The notes below the pieces were generated by a model. The model saw only the letters and a list, made by a program, of their open reading frames with translations. It had not been told where the DNA came from and did not search any database. DNA of 64,000 nucleotides from Molossus alvarezi (Eukaryota; Chordata; Mammalia; Chiroptera; Molossidae), in assembly GCA_037176705.1 (NCBI GenBank), contig CM073889.1, positions 101,635,890 to 101,699,889 of the forward strand, in the 5' to 3' direction. Below, piece after piece: positions 46,810 to 55,744 of the stretch (position 1 is its first letter; each line of letters opens with the position of its first letter). Made by a program: the position numbers and the translations under genes.

Positions 46810-47535
46810 TGCCTGCAGGCCCCGGCAGCAACCAGCAAGTGGAGGGGAAGGAAGGAAAGCTACACTCAGCAAATGCTCAAAGAGCTTCCCAGCTTCAGCT
46901 CGTAAATGGAAATGATTTTGTTACTAAAAACACTCTTTCCTCTTTTGGACCCCTCCCTGCCTCAGGCGTGAGCCCACAAAATAGGGCTCTCTGGTTTATA
47001 TAATAGCCCCAACACGTGGCACGCCATGCCTTGCCTCCAAGGGACTCGCAACCCAGCACTGTCCAGTGACCACTTACTGTACAAAAAGAGAAGAAATCGG
47101 TGTGGGGCTGTCCCGGCTCCTCCCCACCCCTGTGCTCCACACTGGCAGGTTTCACCGGAGATGAAAGGAAGTAAAGGATAATGGACTCACTCCGATGACA
47201 GCCATCTACCCAAGGCTTAAGGAAAATGGCCTTTTTATTACCGCCTCAGTCTCCTACACTCAGTGCAATCAAGAAAATGTTTGTCAAACGATTCCAACTC
47301 AGGGGGATACAACCAACTTTTCTTTTTCTAACCCTGAGGCCAGCTAGGATGACCAACTATCCCGGTTTGCCTGGGACAACACATGCTAGCCTGCTGAAAA
47401 CAAATCTATAGATAGGACACGTTTCCAATCCGAATCCCAATAAAACAGTCTCCGGAAAGGGAGCCATCACAGCCTTTAGTAACTTAAAATAAGTCTTTCT
47501 TGGTGTGAGAGGCACTCAGCTCAGAGCTGGGAGCC
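46810..47535. other. Noncoding, nothing recognised
   Basis: No gene or clear repeat supported. Confidence 0.4.
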
Positions 47536-47539
47536 TAGG

Positions 47540-47690
47540 CTAATGGTTCGTAGGAACCCAGGATCTGAGAATCTTCTGGATGGCCTGCTGACCCCCTTAA
47601 GATACTAATCCATGCATTTTCATTTCTAACAAACTCCCAGGTGCCACTGAGGTTGCTGGTCACAGACCACACTGGGGACAGCAATGTAAT
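47540..47690 (+). mobile_element. MER5-like fragment
   Basis: gaatcttctggatggcctgc, atttctaacaaactcccagg and ggtcacagaccacactgg resemble the inner part of MER5-type hAT elements. Confidence 0.4.
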
Positions 47691-47757
47691 GGCCTAGGCT
47701 ACTGCTCATCTATTAACTCACTGAAAAAGCTGGAGTCCACCATGGGCCTCCCTGGGA

Positions 47758-47793
47758 AGCTACTCCTCTCCGGGCAGCTACTCCTCTCCGGGC
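47758..47793 (+). repeat. 18-bp perfect tandem duplication
   Basis: AGCTACTCCTCTCCGGGC occurs twice without spacing. Confidence 0.95.
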
Positions 47794-47826
47794 TTGCTTC
47801 TTCACCTGCAAATGTAAACGGTCCCT

Positions 47827-48027
47827 GCCCTGGCCGGTGTGGCGCAGTTGGCTGAGCATCATCCTATACACTGAAAAGTTGCTGGTTTGATGCCCAGTCA
47901 GGGAACATGCCTGGTTTGTGGGCAGGGAGCGGCTGATCAACGTCTCGCTCTCATACCAATGTTTTTCTCACTCCCTCTCCCTTCCTCTCTTTCTAAAAAT
48001 CAATTTAAAAATCTTTTACCAAAAAAA
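47827..48027 (+). mobile_element. Second-subfamily bat SINE, variant head
   Basis: GCCCTGGCCGGTGTGGCGCAGTT head with a variant A box, B-box-like GGTTTGATGCC and tail aaaatcaatttaaaaa. The flanks aaatgtaaacggtccct (47810-47826) and aaatgtaaatgatccct (48028-48044) form a 17-bp duplication with two transitions. Confidence 0.9.
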
Positions 48028-48059
48028 AAATGTAAATGATCCCTAAGTTCTCCTCAAAT

Positions 48060-48265
48060 GCTGGGCTTTCAGGGAAGTGTTTCTCTATTTCTAGCCTGCA
48101 ATAGAACCACCTGTTAGGACAGATTCCTGGGCTCCTCCCACTCATCAGTTCAACAGGTGTGAGGTGGGCCCAGGAAGCTGGATTCTAACAGGCTCCTCTC
48201 TGGGTGAGGCTGATTTTGCCGCTGAGGGGACCACTCTAAGTAGCGCTGTTCTCCAACGCCCCAGG
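48060..48265 (+). mobile_element. MER5-like hAT element
   Basis: tgcaatagaaccacctgtta, gattcctgggctcctcccac and gggcccaggaagctggattc follow MER5 order. Confidence 0.5.
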
Positions 48266-48269
48266 AGCC

Positions 48270-49765
48270 CTTGGGCAGCGTCTACAGCATTGTGAACAGA
48301 GAGCCAAGCAGCAATTATGCTACAGGCTTTTTACATCTTTCAGCTTAATAAATTGTTTTAATCTTCAACAAATTCTATTTTCTCTCCTCACTCATTGCAC
48401 CAACAGCTGCATCCCATCTCCCTCTGCCTGCGAATTCAGAGGCTGCTGTCACTGCAGACAGTCATCTCACGGGTTGGAGAGTTTTCTGCTCAATGGTCTG
48501 CCCGGTTCCCATGACAGGGGGGCAGGGAAACTCAGGTGGAAAGGACGCTCGGAAGACGAGAAGGATTCAGGGATGCAGTGGTTTGCACCAAGTTCCAGTC
48601 AGTGAGTGAAAGAATTCGTTCTCTTGATCTACAGCTGAAGTATTTATACGTGTCTCCCTTTTCCCCCTCAAGGGAGGGTGTATTAAGCGGGGAGGAAACC
48701 CACAGAGACAAATCAAACCAAGTTGTTCCAGTCAGGCAACCCATCACTGAGCTCCACTCCTGATCTCTGTCAAGTACATCGCCCACAGTTTCTTAGAGAA
48801 TTCTAGAAGAAAGCAGAATTAGGTAGAGGGCATCATGCCCACAAAGGAAAAATGTAGTTTGCTTTGGATTCTTCAAAGAGGTACAAACTTGGGAAGTGCA
48901 GCCTTCTTCGCATGGCTTTGAAGCTGAATATCGGGTTTGCCAAGAACATAATTCTTAAAATATCCAGGTTCTACTCGTAGGGCATTCCAAACGGTATTAA
49001 GCAGAAAACACCACTGTGGACTCCACAAATAGGATATTGTGTGCGTGTTTACATTTGCTAAATTTTGTTAATATTTCAGCAATCCACTTCAACTTTTATG
49101 ATGTAGAGACAGGTCATGGAGCAGTGCTTTTCATTGTCATTTCTTTGAGGGGGACACAGTACAATGTCTGCAACTGGTCAGCTGCCCGACCTTCACAGTC
49201 AGCATTCGCCTGCAGGGAACAGAGTCGAAACGTGGGAGAGACTTGAGTGGAGTGTGCAGGCTACGTGGGCGTGAAACAGGCCTCCTACAGAGCCCCTGCC
49301 CCCACCCCGGGCACAAGGCCTCCCACCCAGAAACAGTCTTCCCTCTACCAGGAAGCAAGATCATGTCTAGGTCTCTAGGGTCCATTTCCTGAAACCCTTC
49401 CCTGACCCACTAGAAGTGTGAAGTAGAAGTTGGGGTGGCATGAGGAAGGCACGTCATTCTCAGGGAGCACCGCTCGGTCTGCCCGGGGGTCTGGCGCATG
49501 TCCAGCCTAGCCCTCCTCTAAGGAAGCTGCCCGACCTCGGGCCGGTCACTTCACCCCTGAGTTCTCCCCATGTGAAAAGCACATGGCAAATCCTGCTTGG
49601 CCCGAGTCTGGAAGACGGTCTGTGCCGGGGCAACGGGCTGCCTCTGCTCTGGGGAGTCCACCTGCCGGTTTACACCTCAGGTTGGTCCACCTCCAGAGTA
49701 ACTGATGAGCACGGCCACTCGCTGGGCGGCCGGCAGGTGGAGAGAACGTACCCATGTCCTGTTTG
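48270..49765. other. Noncoding, no gene recognised
   Basis: 49500-49570 (tgcccgacctcgggccggtc, acttcacccctgagttctcc) is a MIR scrap. The rest shows no supported feature. Confidence 0.4.
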
Positions 49766-49784
49766 AAAGCCTTCGCATTCCAGG

Positions 49785-50685
49785 CGTTCTCTGTCAGCCA
49801 GTACCAAGCCATGGGCTCTCTCGGGACCACTGGCACAAGCGCCACAGGCCCAGGGCCAAGAGAAAGCCCTCCCACAAGAGGCAGAACCGTGAGCTGGGAC
49901 GCCCTGCTGCCAGCGCCGAGATCGGCCCACCGCAGACACAGCCCGAGGGCGGGGGCAGCAGCTGTACCGGCCATGAGGCTGGACGTGGCAACACTCGTCC
50001 CGGGCTCCGAGCGTCGTCCGCACAAAACAAGGCTTACTGATGTCGTGGACACCGCCCCCACCCACGGCTGGGCCACTCCAAGGCCCTGGAAAAGAACCAC
50101 ACGGTGCTCACCGACAGCACCCGCACCACCCCTGGGCCGCAAGAAGGGGCCCAAGCTGACTCCTGAGGAGGAAGAGATTTTAAACAAAAAATTATTAAAG
50201 GAAAGCCCCCGGAAGAAGTATGATGGAAGGAAAAGGAACGACACATCGGCAGTCTCCCAGGGGGTGCAGCAGGCCAGCTTCCTGCACACGTCGCTCGGAG
50301 ACCAGGCCAACGTGGGCAAGGAGCTGGAGTTCCATCTGAGGAAAATCAAGGCCCGGAGAGGCAAATAAATCCTCTCCCCTCCTATCTTAGCTCATGCAAT
50401 AAAAGTGTTTATTCTAGCCCTGGCCGCTTTGGCTCAGCAGTCAGAGCGTCGGCCCGCAGACCAATGAGTTGTGGGTTCGATTCTGGCCAAGGGCATGTAC
50501 CTCGGTGGCAGTTCGTCCCCAGCCCTGCTGGGGGTTGTGGAGGAGGCAACCAGATGGTGTGTCCCTCTCATGTCGATGTTTCTCTCTCTCCCTTTCCCTC
50601 CCCCCCACTCTATCTGAAGATAAATAGAAAAATATCCTCAAGTGAGGATTAAAAGAAAAAAAAGTGTTTATTCTAAAAAAAAAAA
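49785..50685 (+). pseudogene. RPS8 processed pseudogene, split by a SINE
   Basis: An intronless copy of the mRNA for ribosomal protein S8 (40S subunit, eS8). A 5'UTR-like stretch is followed by ATG at 49811. The frame is lost almost at once through a 1-nt deletion, giving [20 protein letters not shown] and [13 protein letters not shown] in the next frame. It returns to the ATG frame for [13 protein letters not shown]. After deletions in the middle come LGRKKGPKLTPEEEEILNKK, KKYDGRKRN and the C-terminus KELEFHLRKIKARRGK with stop at 50366-50368. The span is 69 nt shorter than an intact coding region. The 3'UTR has aataaaagtgtttattcta, then a SINE, then an A-run. Flanks aagccttcgcattccagg (49767-49784) and aagccttcacacattccagg (50695-50714) are the target duplication. 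Dead retrocopy; the functional gene lies elsewhere. Confidence 0.93.
50417..50659 (+). mobile_element. VES-type SINE between pseudogene body and poly(A)
   Basis: GCCCTGGCCGCTTTGG head, B box GGTTCGATTC and tail tcctcaagtgagga (50635-50648). Perfect 16-bp target duplication AAAAGTGTTTATTCTA at 50401-50416 and 50660-50675, which is the end of the RPS8 3'UTR. Confidence 0.95.
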
Positions 50686-50719
50686 CCTTTTTTTAAGCCT
50701 TCACACATTCCAGGGGCTT

Positions 50720-51160
50720 CTAGGCCAGACTCAGCAACTGAGACTCCCTTCTGTCCGCCTCCAACCTGCCCTCGGCCCGCAGCCAGCCAGTCCAGCAACT
50801 TGCTGGTATTTCTGTTGTACTTTCTCTCCTCGGGGCCTCTGCAGACACACTCCCCATACCTGAAATATTTTAGATCCTTCTGCAAAGCAGATCTGTTCTG
50901 AGAGTTTTCCCTTTTCTTCCCTCCGAGTGCCTTCAAGAAGCCGCCTCTGGGCTCCCCAGTGGCACTGTGAGCCCCCAGCGTGCACCCCTAGTGTACCGCT
51001 ATGGTCTTTATTTTACAGTCTGCATGTCCATGCCCCTTCTACAAGGTATAAGCATCGTGACGCCTCAATTACTTCTTCATCCCCCGTGTCAATTACCAAA
51101 GTGGCTTAAACACTGTTAGAATACATGGACTAATGAATGATACCTCTACATCGTAAGATA
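50720..51160 (+). mobile_element. L2 LINE 3' fragment
   Basis: tttctctcctcggggcctct, ccttctgcaaagcagatctg, gtgtaccgctatggtcttta and a tacatggactaatgaatgat-type ending follow L2 order. Confidence 0.5.
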
Positions 51161-51164
51161 ATTG

Positions 51165-51825
51165 AGTTACAGTATCAGTGAGGTTTTTAAGTAAAAATCT
51201 CATGCTCAACAAACTTAACATGTGAAAAATCAGATTTACCTAAAAGATACACAATGTTATGTACAACATGATTCACCAGAGGTTTATTTTTTAAATATCA
51301 CCTGCCCGTGCATTGAAAATTGAGTTTGATCATTTTTCAGGAACTCGCCATTTCATTCAGCCAACATTCACTGAGAACCAACTGTCACCTAGTGGAAGGT
51401 GTTCTTCAGAACTCACTATAGTTGGGGCTTGCCCTGTGTGCTTTCCCAATGTCATCATTCACTGTAATTACAAAGTCTCCACTTACCGCAGTCATGGGGA
51501 CAAGAGCGAGACCCCACAGCCCTGCCACACAAGCAGGCAGTCTCGTCAGGGGCCGCCAGCCCAGAGGTGCACCACCCGCTGAGGCCCCGACGGAAGGATG
51601 TGTTGGTAGACAGCTCAGACTCCTAGGACCCCAACAAGCACCGGGAATCCGTCCCTTTTCATTGCAATCTGCAAAGGCTTTTGACTAAAATATCTGAAAC
51701 AGACACATCATCTCTTGTTTCTTTCTTCCCATTTCCAAGATTCAAACTCCCTGCAAAAGAGTACGAGCTCTCTGGAGCTTTCAAAGTCAGATGAGCAGCC
51801 CTGAACGGAACCCCAAAGCTGCCAC
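51165..51825. other. Noncoding, nothing recognised
   Basis: A scrap of an ancient repeat (ttcattcagccaacattcac) lies at about 51350-51370. Confidence 0.35.
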
Positions 51826-51829
51826 TTAG

Positions 51830-51965
51830 CCGCAGCAGCTATGCAACCAGAAGTATGTAAGTGAGCCTCTGTAGGCCTGTTTCCTCGTGTAAAAAGGAGG
51901 GTGATTTGAGAACTAAACATAATGTGCAGAAAGCCTAGAATACTGGGCACAAAGGAGGCATCTGC
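51830..51965 (+). mobile_element. MIR SINE 3' fragment
   Basis: gtaggcctgtttcctcgtgt, aaaaaggagggtgatttgag and aatactgggcacaaaggagg follow MIR sense order. Confidence 0.5.
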
Positions 51966-52023
51966 TCAGTGAGTTTTGAATCACCAAACCACCTTTTTCC
52001 CAATGACACAAAATTCACTTTAA

Positions 52024-52230
52024 TTTTCTTTTTATTGATTGTAGAGAGGGAGGAAGGGAGAGGGAGAGAGATGGAAACATCGAGGAGAGAGAACATCGAT
52101 TGGCAGCCTCCTGCATGCCCCACACTGGGGATTGGGCCCACAACCTGGGCATGTGCCCTGACTGGAAATCGAACCAGCGACCTCTCAGTGCATGAGTCAG
52201 TGCTCAACCACTGAGCCACACTGGCTGAGC
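52024..52230 (-). mobile_element. Second-subfamily bat SINE
   Basis: Minus-strand copy: tail ctttttattgattgtaga, then cacaacctgggcatgtgccc and head gagccacactggctgagc. Perfect 15-bp target duplication CAAAATTCACTTTAA at 52009-52023 and 52231-52245. Confidence 0.94.
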
Positions 52231-52259
52231 CAAAATTCACTTTAAAAGTAACAATTTTT

Positions 52260-52426
52260 GCTCTGGCTGGTTTGGCTCAGAGGTTAGAGCTTTGGCCTGC
52301 AGACTGAAGGGTTTTGGGTTCGATCCTTGGCCCCAGTTGGGGTCATGAAGGAAGCAACCAATTGATGTGTCTCTCTCACATGGATGTTTCTCTGTCTCTC
52401 CTTCCCTTCCACTCTATCTAAAAAGA
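52260..52426 (+). mobile_element. VES-type SINE, shortened
   Basis: Head GCTCTGGCTGGTTTGG and B box GGTTCGATCC, but the segment between the B box and ggccccagttggggtc is missing. Target duplication AAAAGTAACAA at 52244-52254 and 52427-52437. Confidence 0.88.
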
Positions 52427-52504
52427 AAAAGTAACAACTCCTCCCAGGAAGTCTGCCCTAAGAGTGGTTCTTCTTTTGTGCTACTTAATTTAAAAACAGT
52501 TCTA

Positions 52505-52759
52505 AACTGCAAATCAAATCCACAATGACATACCACTCACCTCCACTAGGATGGCTGGAATCAAAAAATTTGAAAAAAGCAAGTGTTGGCAAGAATGTGG
52601 AGAAATCAGAACCCTTACACATTGCTGACTCAAATGTAAAATGGTGTGGCTGCTATGGAAGACAGCTTGGTGTTGCCTGAGAATGAACATAGAAATACTA
52701 TATGATCCAGCAATTCCACTCCTAGGCATACCCCCAAAAGAATTGAAAACAGGTACCCA
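52505..52759 (+). mobile_element. Old L1M-type LINE-1, left part
   Basis: actcacctccactaggatgg, gcaagtgttggcaagaatgt, atatgatccagcaattccac and aaaagaattgaaaacaggta are the ORF2 end of an old mammalian L1. Continues at 54989 after the half-L1 insertion. Confidence 0.88.
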
Positions 52760-53661
52760 GGGACTTCCGGTCAAGATGGCGGGTAGGTAAACGCGGTATC
52801 GCGTCCTCCCACAACCACATCAAAGTTACAACTAAACTAAAGAACAACCATCATTCAAAACCGCCTGAAATCAAGCTGAATGGAAGTCGTACAACTACGG
52901 AACTAAGGGGGAAAAAAAAAAAGCAGCTACATCCAGACCGGTAGGACGGGCGGGCGGCGCGAGGGGCGGCGGCGGCGGCGCAGCGGCGAGACGGGCTGGT
53001 CCCACACCCAAGCGTGGCGGATAAAAATCAGGAGGCTCCCGCGGCTGGGAAGGTCCTTCCTGAGGACTGAGGGGTCCCCGTCCCACACCAGGTGCCCCGC
53101 TCAGGGTTCCAGTGCCAGGAAGAGAAGTCCCCATAACTTCTGGCTGGAAAAACCAGCGGAAACTGAGGCTCAGGGAAGCTGAAGCGGCTGGAGCCCCAGG
53201 CAGCTCCCTAAAGGGCCCGCGCACGGACTTATCGGACCCTCTCCCTCTAAGCTCGGAGGGGAGGCAGCTCGAGGGGCACCAGAGACACACAGGGAAGAAC
53301 TGAGCTGTTTGGCACTGGAGCGAGCGCTGGAGAGGGGCCTTCCTCGGGGACAAACGTGCTGTCAGAGGCCTTTGTTCCTTTGGTGAGCCCTTCCCGGGGG
53401 CGGCAGACAGAAGCCATATCTGGGACTCCAGCAACCTGGCTCACACTGGTAGCCCCGCCCTGCTGACTCCCTGAGGCCCCGCCCCACCCCGCCCCACACA
53501 ACTTTCAAGCTGTTGTCACTTGCTTAACCATAGGATTGGCCGGTCTTGGATCCTGCTTCAGGTTTTTCCTAAATTCTTTCAAACAAGCAGCACCGGGTCT
53601 CAGCGAGCCCCATACCACTCATTAAGTAATACACAGAAACAAACACAGGGAGGCAGCCAAA
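52760..53661 (+). promoter_or_regulatory. 5'UTR / internal promoter region of the half-L1
   Basis: The first 25 bases hold CAAGATGGCGG (52772-52782), the kind of YY1-binding core found at the start of L1 5'UTRs, where it positions transcription start. CpG-rich stretches follow at about 52935-53000, including a cggcggcgg run, and gccccgccccaccccgcccc (53473-53492) resembles Sp1 sites. In L1 families such a region acts as an internal Pol II promoter; activity here is inferred, not shown. Confidence 0.65.
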
Positions 53662-54603
53662 ATGAGGATACAAAGAAACAGGTCCCAAATGAAAGAACAG
53701 AACAAAACCCCAATAAAAGAACTAAGCGAAAGGGAGATAAGCAACCTAACAGATACTGAGTTCAAAATACTGCTTATAAGGATGCTCAATGAACTTAGTG
53801 AGAACCTCAGTGAACTTAGGGAGGGCATCAAGAGCATAAAAAAGGACCAGTTAGAAATCATGGATACACAGTTAGAATTAAAGGAGGCATTAACTGAAAT
53901 AAAGAATAATTTACACAGCTTCAATAATAGAGTATGTAGATCCAAGGAGCAAACCATCGATTTGGAATATAAGGAAGCAAAAAGTCCCCAATCAGAAGAG
54001 CAAAAAGAAAAAAGAATCCAAAAAAATGAGGATAGAGTAAGGAGCCTCTGGGATAACTTCAAGCGTGCCAACATTCGCATCTTGGGGGTGCCCGAAGGAG
54101 AAGAGAGAGAACAAGAAATCGAAAACCTGTTTGAAACAATAATGGCAGAAAACTTTCCTAACTTGGTGAAGGAAACAGACATACAAGTCCAGGAAGCACA
54201 GAGAGTCCCAAACAAGATGAACCCCAAGAGGCACACACCAAGACACATCATCATCAAAATGCAAAAGGTTCAAGACAAAGAGAGAATATTAAAAGCAGCA
54301 AGAGAAAGGCAGATAGTTACCTACAAGGGAGTACCCATTAGGCTGTCAGCTGATTTCTCAAAAGAAACTTTGCAGGCCAGAAGGGAGTGGCAAGAAATAT
54401 TTAGAGTGATGAAAACCAAGAACCTACAACCAAAATTACTCTATCCTGCAAAGCTGTCATTTAGAATCGATGGACATACAAAAACTTTCCCAGACAAGAA
54501 AAAGTTAAAGGAGTTCATCACCACCAAACCATTATTATATGAAATGATGAAGGGTCTTTTTGAAGAAAAAAATAAAATGTATGAACAAACAAAATGGCAA
54601 TGA
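53662..54603 (+). CDS. LINE-1 ORF1 protein (ORF1p), intact
   Basis: A 313-residue open frame whose ATG has A at -3. L1 ORF1p is a trimeric RNA-binding protein that packages its own transcript in cytoplasmic particles and has nucleic acid chaperone activity. Residues 1-30 are a basic, polar N-terminus. About 30-120 is rich in heptad-spaced L/I (FKILLIRMLNELSENLSELR), the coiled coil. About 130-225 is the RRM, starting FKRANIRILGVPEGEE and including HIIIKM and RERQIVTYKGVPIRLSADF. About 226-313 is the C-terminal domain, with ARREWQEIFRVMK, YPAKLSF and ITTKPLL. The usual REKG motif reads RERQ here. Length is slightly under the 338 residues of human ORF1p. No stop or frameshift is present. No ORF2 follows. 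The insertion looks recent, so an open frame alone does not show function. Confidence 0.92.
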   Translation: MRIQRNRSQMKEQNKTPIKELSEREISNLTDTEFKILLIRMLNELSENLSELREGIKSIKKDQLEIMDTQLELKEALTEIKNNLHSFNNRVCRSKEQTIDLEYKEAKSPQSEEQKEKRIQKNEDRVRSLWDNFKRANIRILGVPEGEEREQEIENLFETIMAENFPNLVKETDIQVQEAQRVPNKMNPKRHTPRHIIIKMQKVQDKERILKAARERQIVTYKGVPIRLSADFSKETLQARREWQEIFRVMKTKNLQPKLLYPAKLSFRIDGHTKTFPDKKKLKEFITTKPLLYEMMKGLFEEKNKMYEQTKWQ

Positions 54604-54973
54604 ATGCATATCTATCAACAATGGAATCTACAAACAAAAGGAACAGGAAGAACAGAAACATTCTCATAGATACAGAGAACATTTTGGTGGTTGCCAGTTG
54701 GGAAGGGGATTGGGGGAATGGGTGAAAAAGGTGAAGGGATTAAGAAGCACAAATTCATTGCTAGACTGACAAACCTCAAAGGGAAAGGGGTTGGGAGGGT
54801 GGGAAGAAATAAACCAAAGAACTTATATGCATAACCAATGGACACAGACAATAATGTGGGAAAAGGTGGGAGGGGGGCGGGAGTGGGGAGGAGGGGGTCA
54901 ATGGGGGAAAAATGTGGAACATCTGTAATACATTTTACATCCAACAATAAAGATTTGGAAAAAAAAAAAAAAA
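54604..54973 (+). other. 3'UTR and poly(A) of the half-L1
   Basis: Begins directly after the ORF1 stop. It contains G-rich tracts at 54690-54722 and 54857-54905 with several runs of three or more G, the polypurine feature typical of L1 3'UTRs. Shared blocks with the L1 at 37.6-37.75 kb are ataaaccaaagaacttat, ataaccaatggaca and aacatctgtaa. An aataaa signal lies just before the A-run. Confidence 0.8.
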
Positions 54974-54988
54974 GAAAACAGGTACCCA

Positions 54989-55455
54989 AATACTTTTCCA
55001 CGAATGTTCATAGCAGACTATTCACAATAGCCAATAAGGTAGAAACAATCCACATGTCTATCAGCTGAGGAATGCGTAAACAAAATATGGTAGATCTCTA
55101 CAACAGACTATTTATTATTCAGCCACAAAAAGAAACCAAATTCTGATACAGGTGACAAAGTAGATGAACCTGGAAAATGTTAAGCTTTGTGAAAGAAGCT
55201 TGACACAAAAGGTCACATATCATATGATTCCATTTATATGAAATATCCAGAGGAGGCCAATCCATAGAGACAAAAGCAGACTGGGGGTTTCCAAGTTCAG
55301 CAGGAGGGAGAAATGGGGAGGGATCTTTCTTGCGGGTGACAGGAACATCTGGAAGCAGAGTGGTGGTTGCACAACACTGTAAATGCGTTGAATGTCACTG
55401 ACTGTACATGGTAAAATGGTCAATGGTATATTACGTGAATTTTGCGTAATTATTT
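54989..55455 (+). mobile_element. Old L1M-type LINE-1, right part
   Basis: gttcatagcagactattcac, caacagactatttattattc, tatgattccatttatatgaa and gtggttgcacaacactgtaa continue the L1 interrupted at 52759. Together the parts make one old, dead 3' fragment. Confidence 0.88.
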
Positions 55456-55469
55456 AAAAACAATTTTAA

Positions 55470-55575
55470 GCCCTGGCTGGTTTGGCTCAGCAGCTGAAGC
55501 ATCAGAAGAGTCACGGGTTCAATTTCGATCAAGGGCACGGACCTCGGTTGCAGTTTGGATAAAAATTAAAAAGGC
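55470..55575 (+). mobile_element. VES-type SINE, truncated
   Basis: GCCCTGGCTGGTTTGGCTC, B-box-like GGTTCAATTTC and gacctcggttgcagtttg, after which the SINE body and tail are missing. Confidence 0.85.
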
Positions 55576-55621
55576 TGGAGCAAGGTGGCTACTGTATTTG
55601 TGCAGGTGGGAGACAAGTGAC

Positions 55622-55632
55622 ATGTGTGTGGG

Positions 55633-55681
<49 letters not shown>
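55622..55681 (+). repeat. (GT)n(GA)n microsatellite
   Basis: A GT run passes directly into a GA run. GGGA and GGTT repeats continue to about 55740. Confidence 0.95.
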
Positions 55682-55744
55682 CTCACCCACGAGAGAAGGA
55701 AGGGAGGGAGGGAGGGAAGGAAGTTGGTCGGTTGGTTGGTGTGC

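Larger units (their letters stand above)
52760..54973 (+). mobile_element. Complete half-L1 (HAL1-type) retrotransposon with intact ORF1
   Basis: This 2.2-kb element runs from ggacttccggtcaagatggc through a 902-bp GC-rich 5'UTR, a single intact ORF1 (53662-54603) and about 355 bp of 3'UTR to a poly(A) run ending at 54973. ORF2 (endonuclease and reverse transcriptase) is wholly absent: the 3'UTR starts within a few tens of bases of the ORF1 stop. The flanks carry a perfect 15-bp target duplication GAAAACAGGTACCCA (52745-52759 and 54974-54988). The bottom-strand cut site TTTTC/AA is close to the L1 endonuclease preference. This layout is that of HAL1 elements, known from several mammals, which depend on L1 ORF2 protein in trans. 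It interrupts an older L1. The intact ORF and perfect duplication suggest a recent insertion. Confidence 0.9.

Noticed and set aside
49546..50364. 272-codon minus-strand open frame, the second longest in the window
   Set aside because: It is antisense to the RPS8 processed pseudogene and its GC-rich flank; it resembles no protein family.
53622..54257. 211-codon minus-strand frame
   Set aside because: Pure antisense shadow of the half-L1 ORF1.
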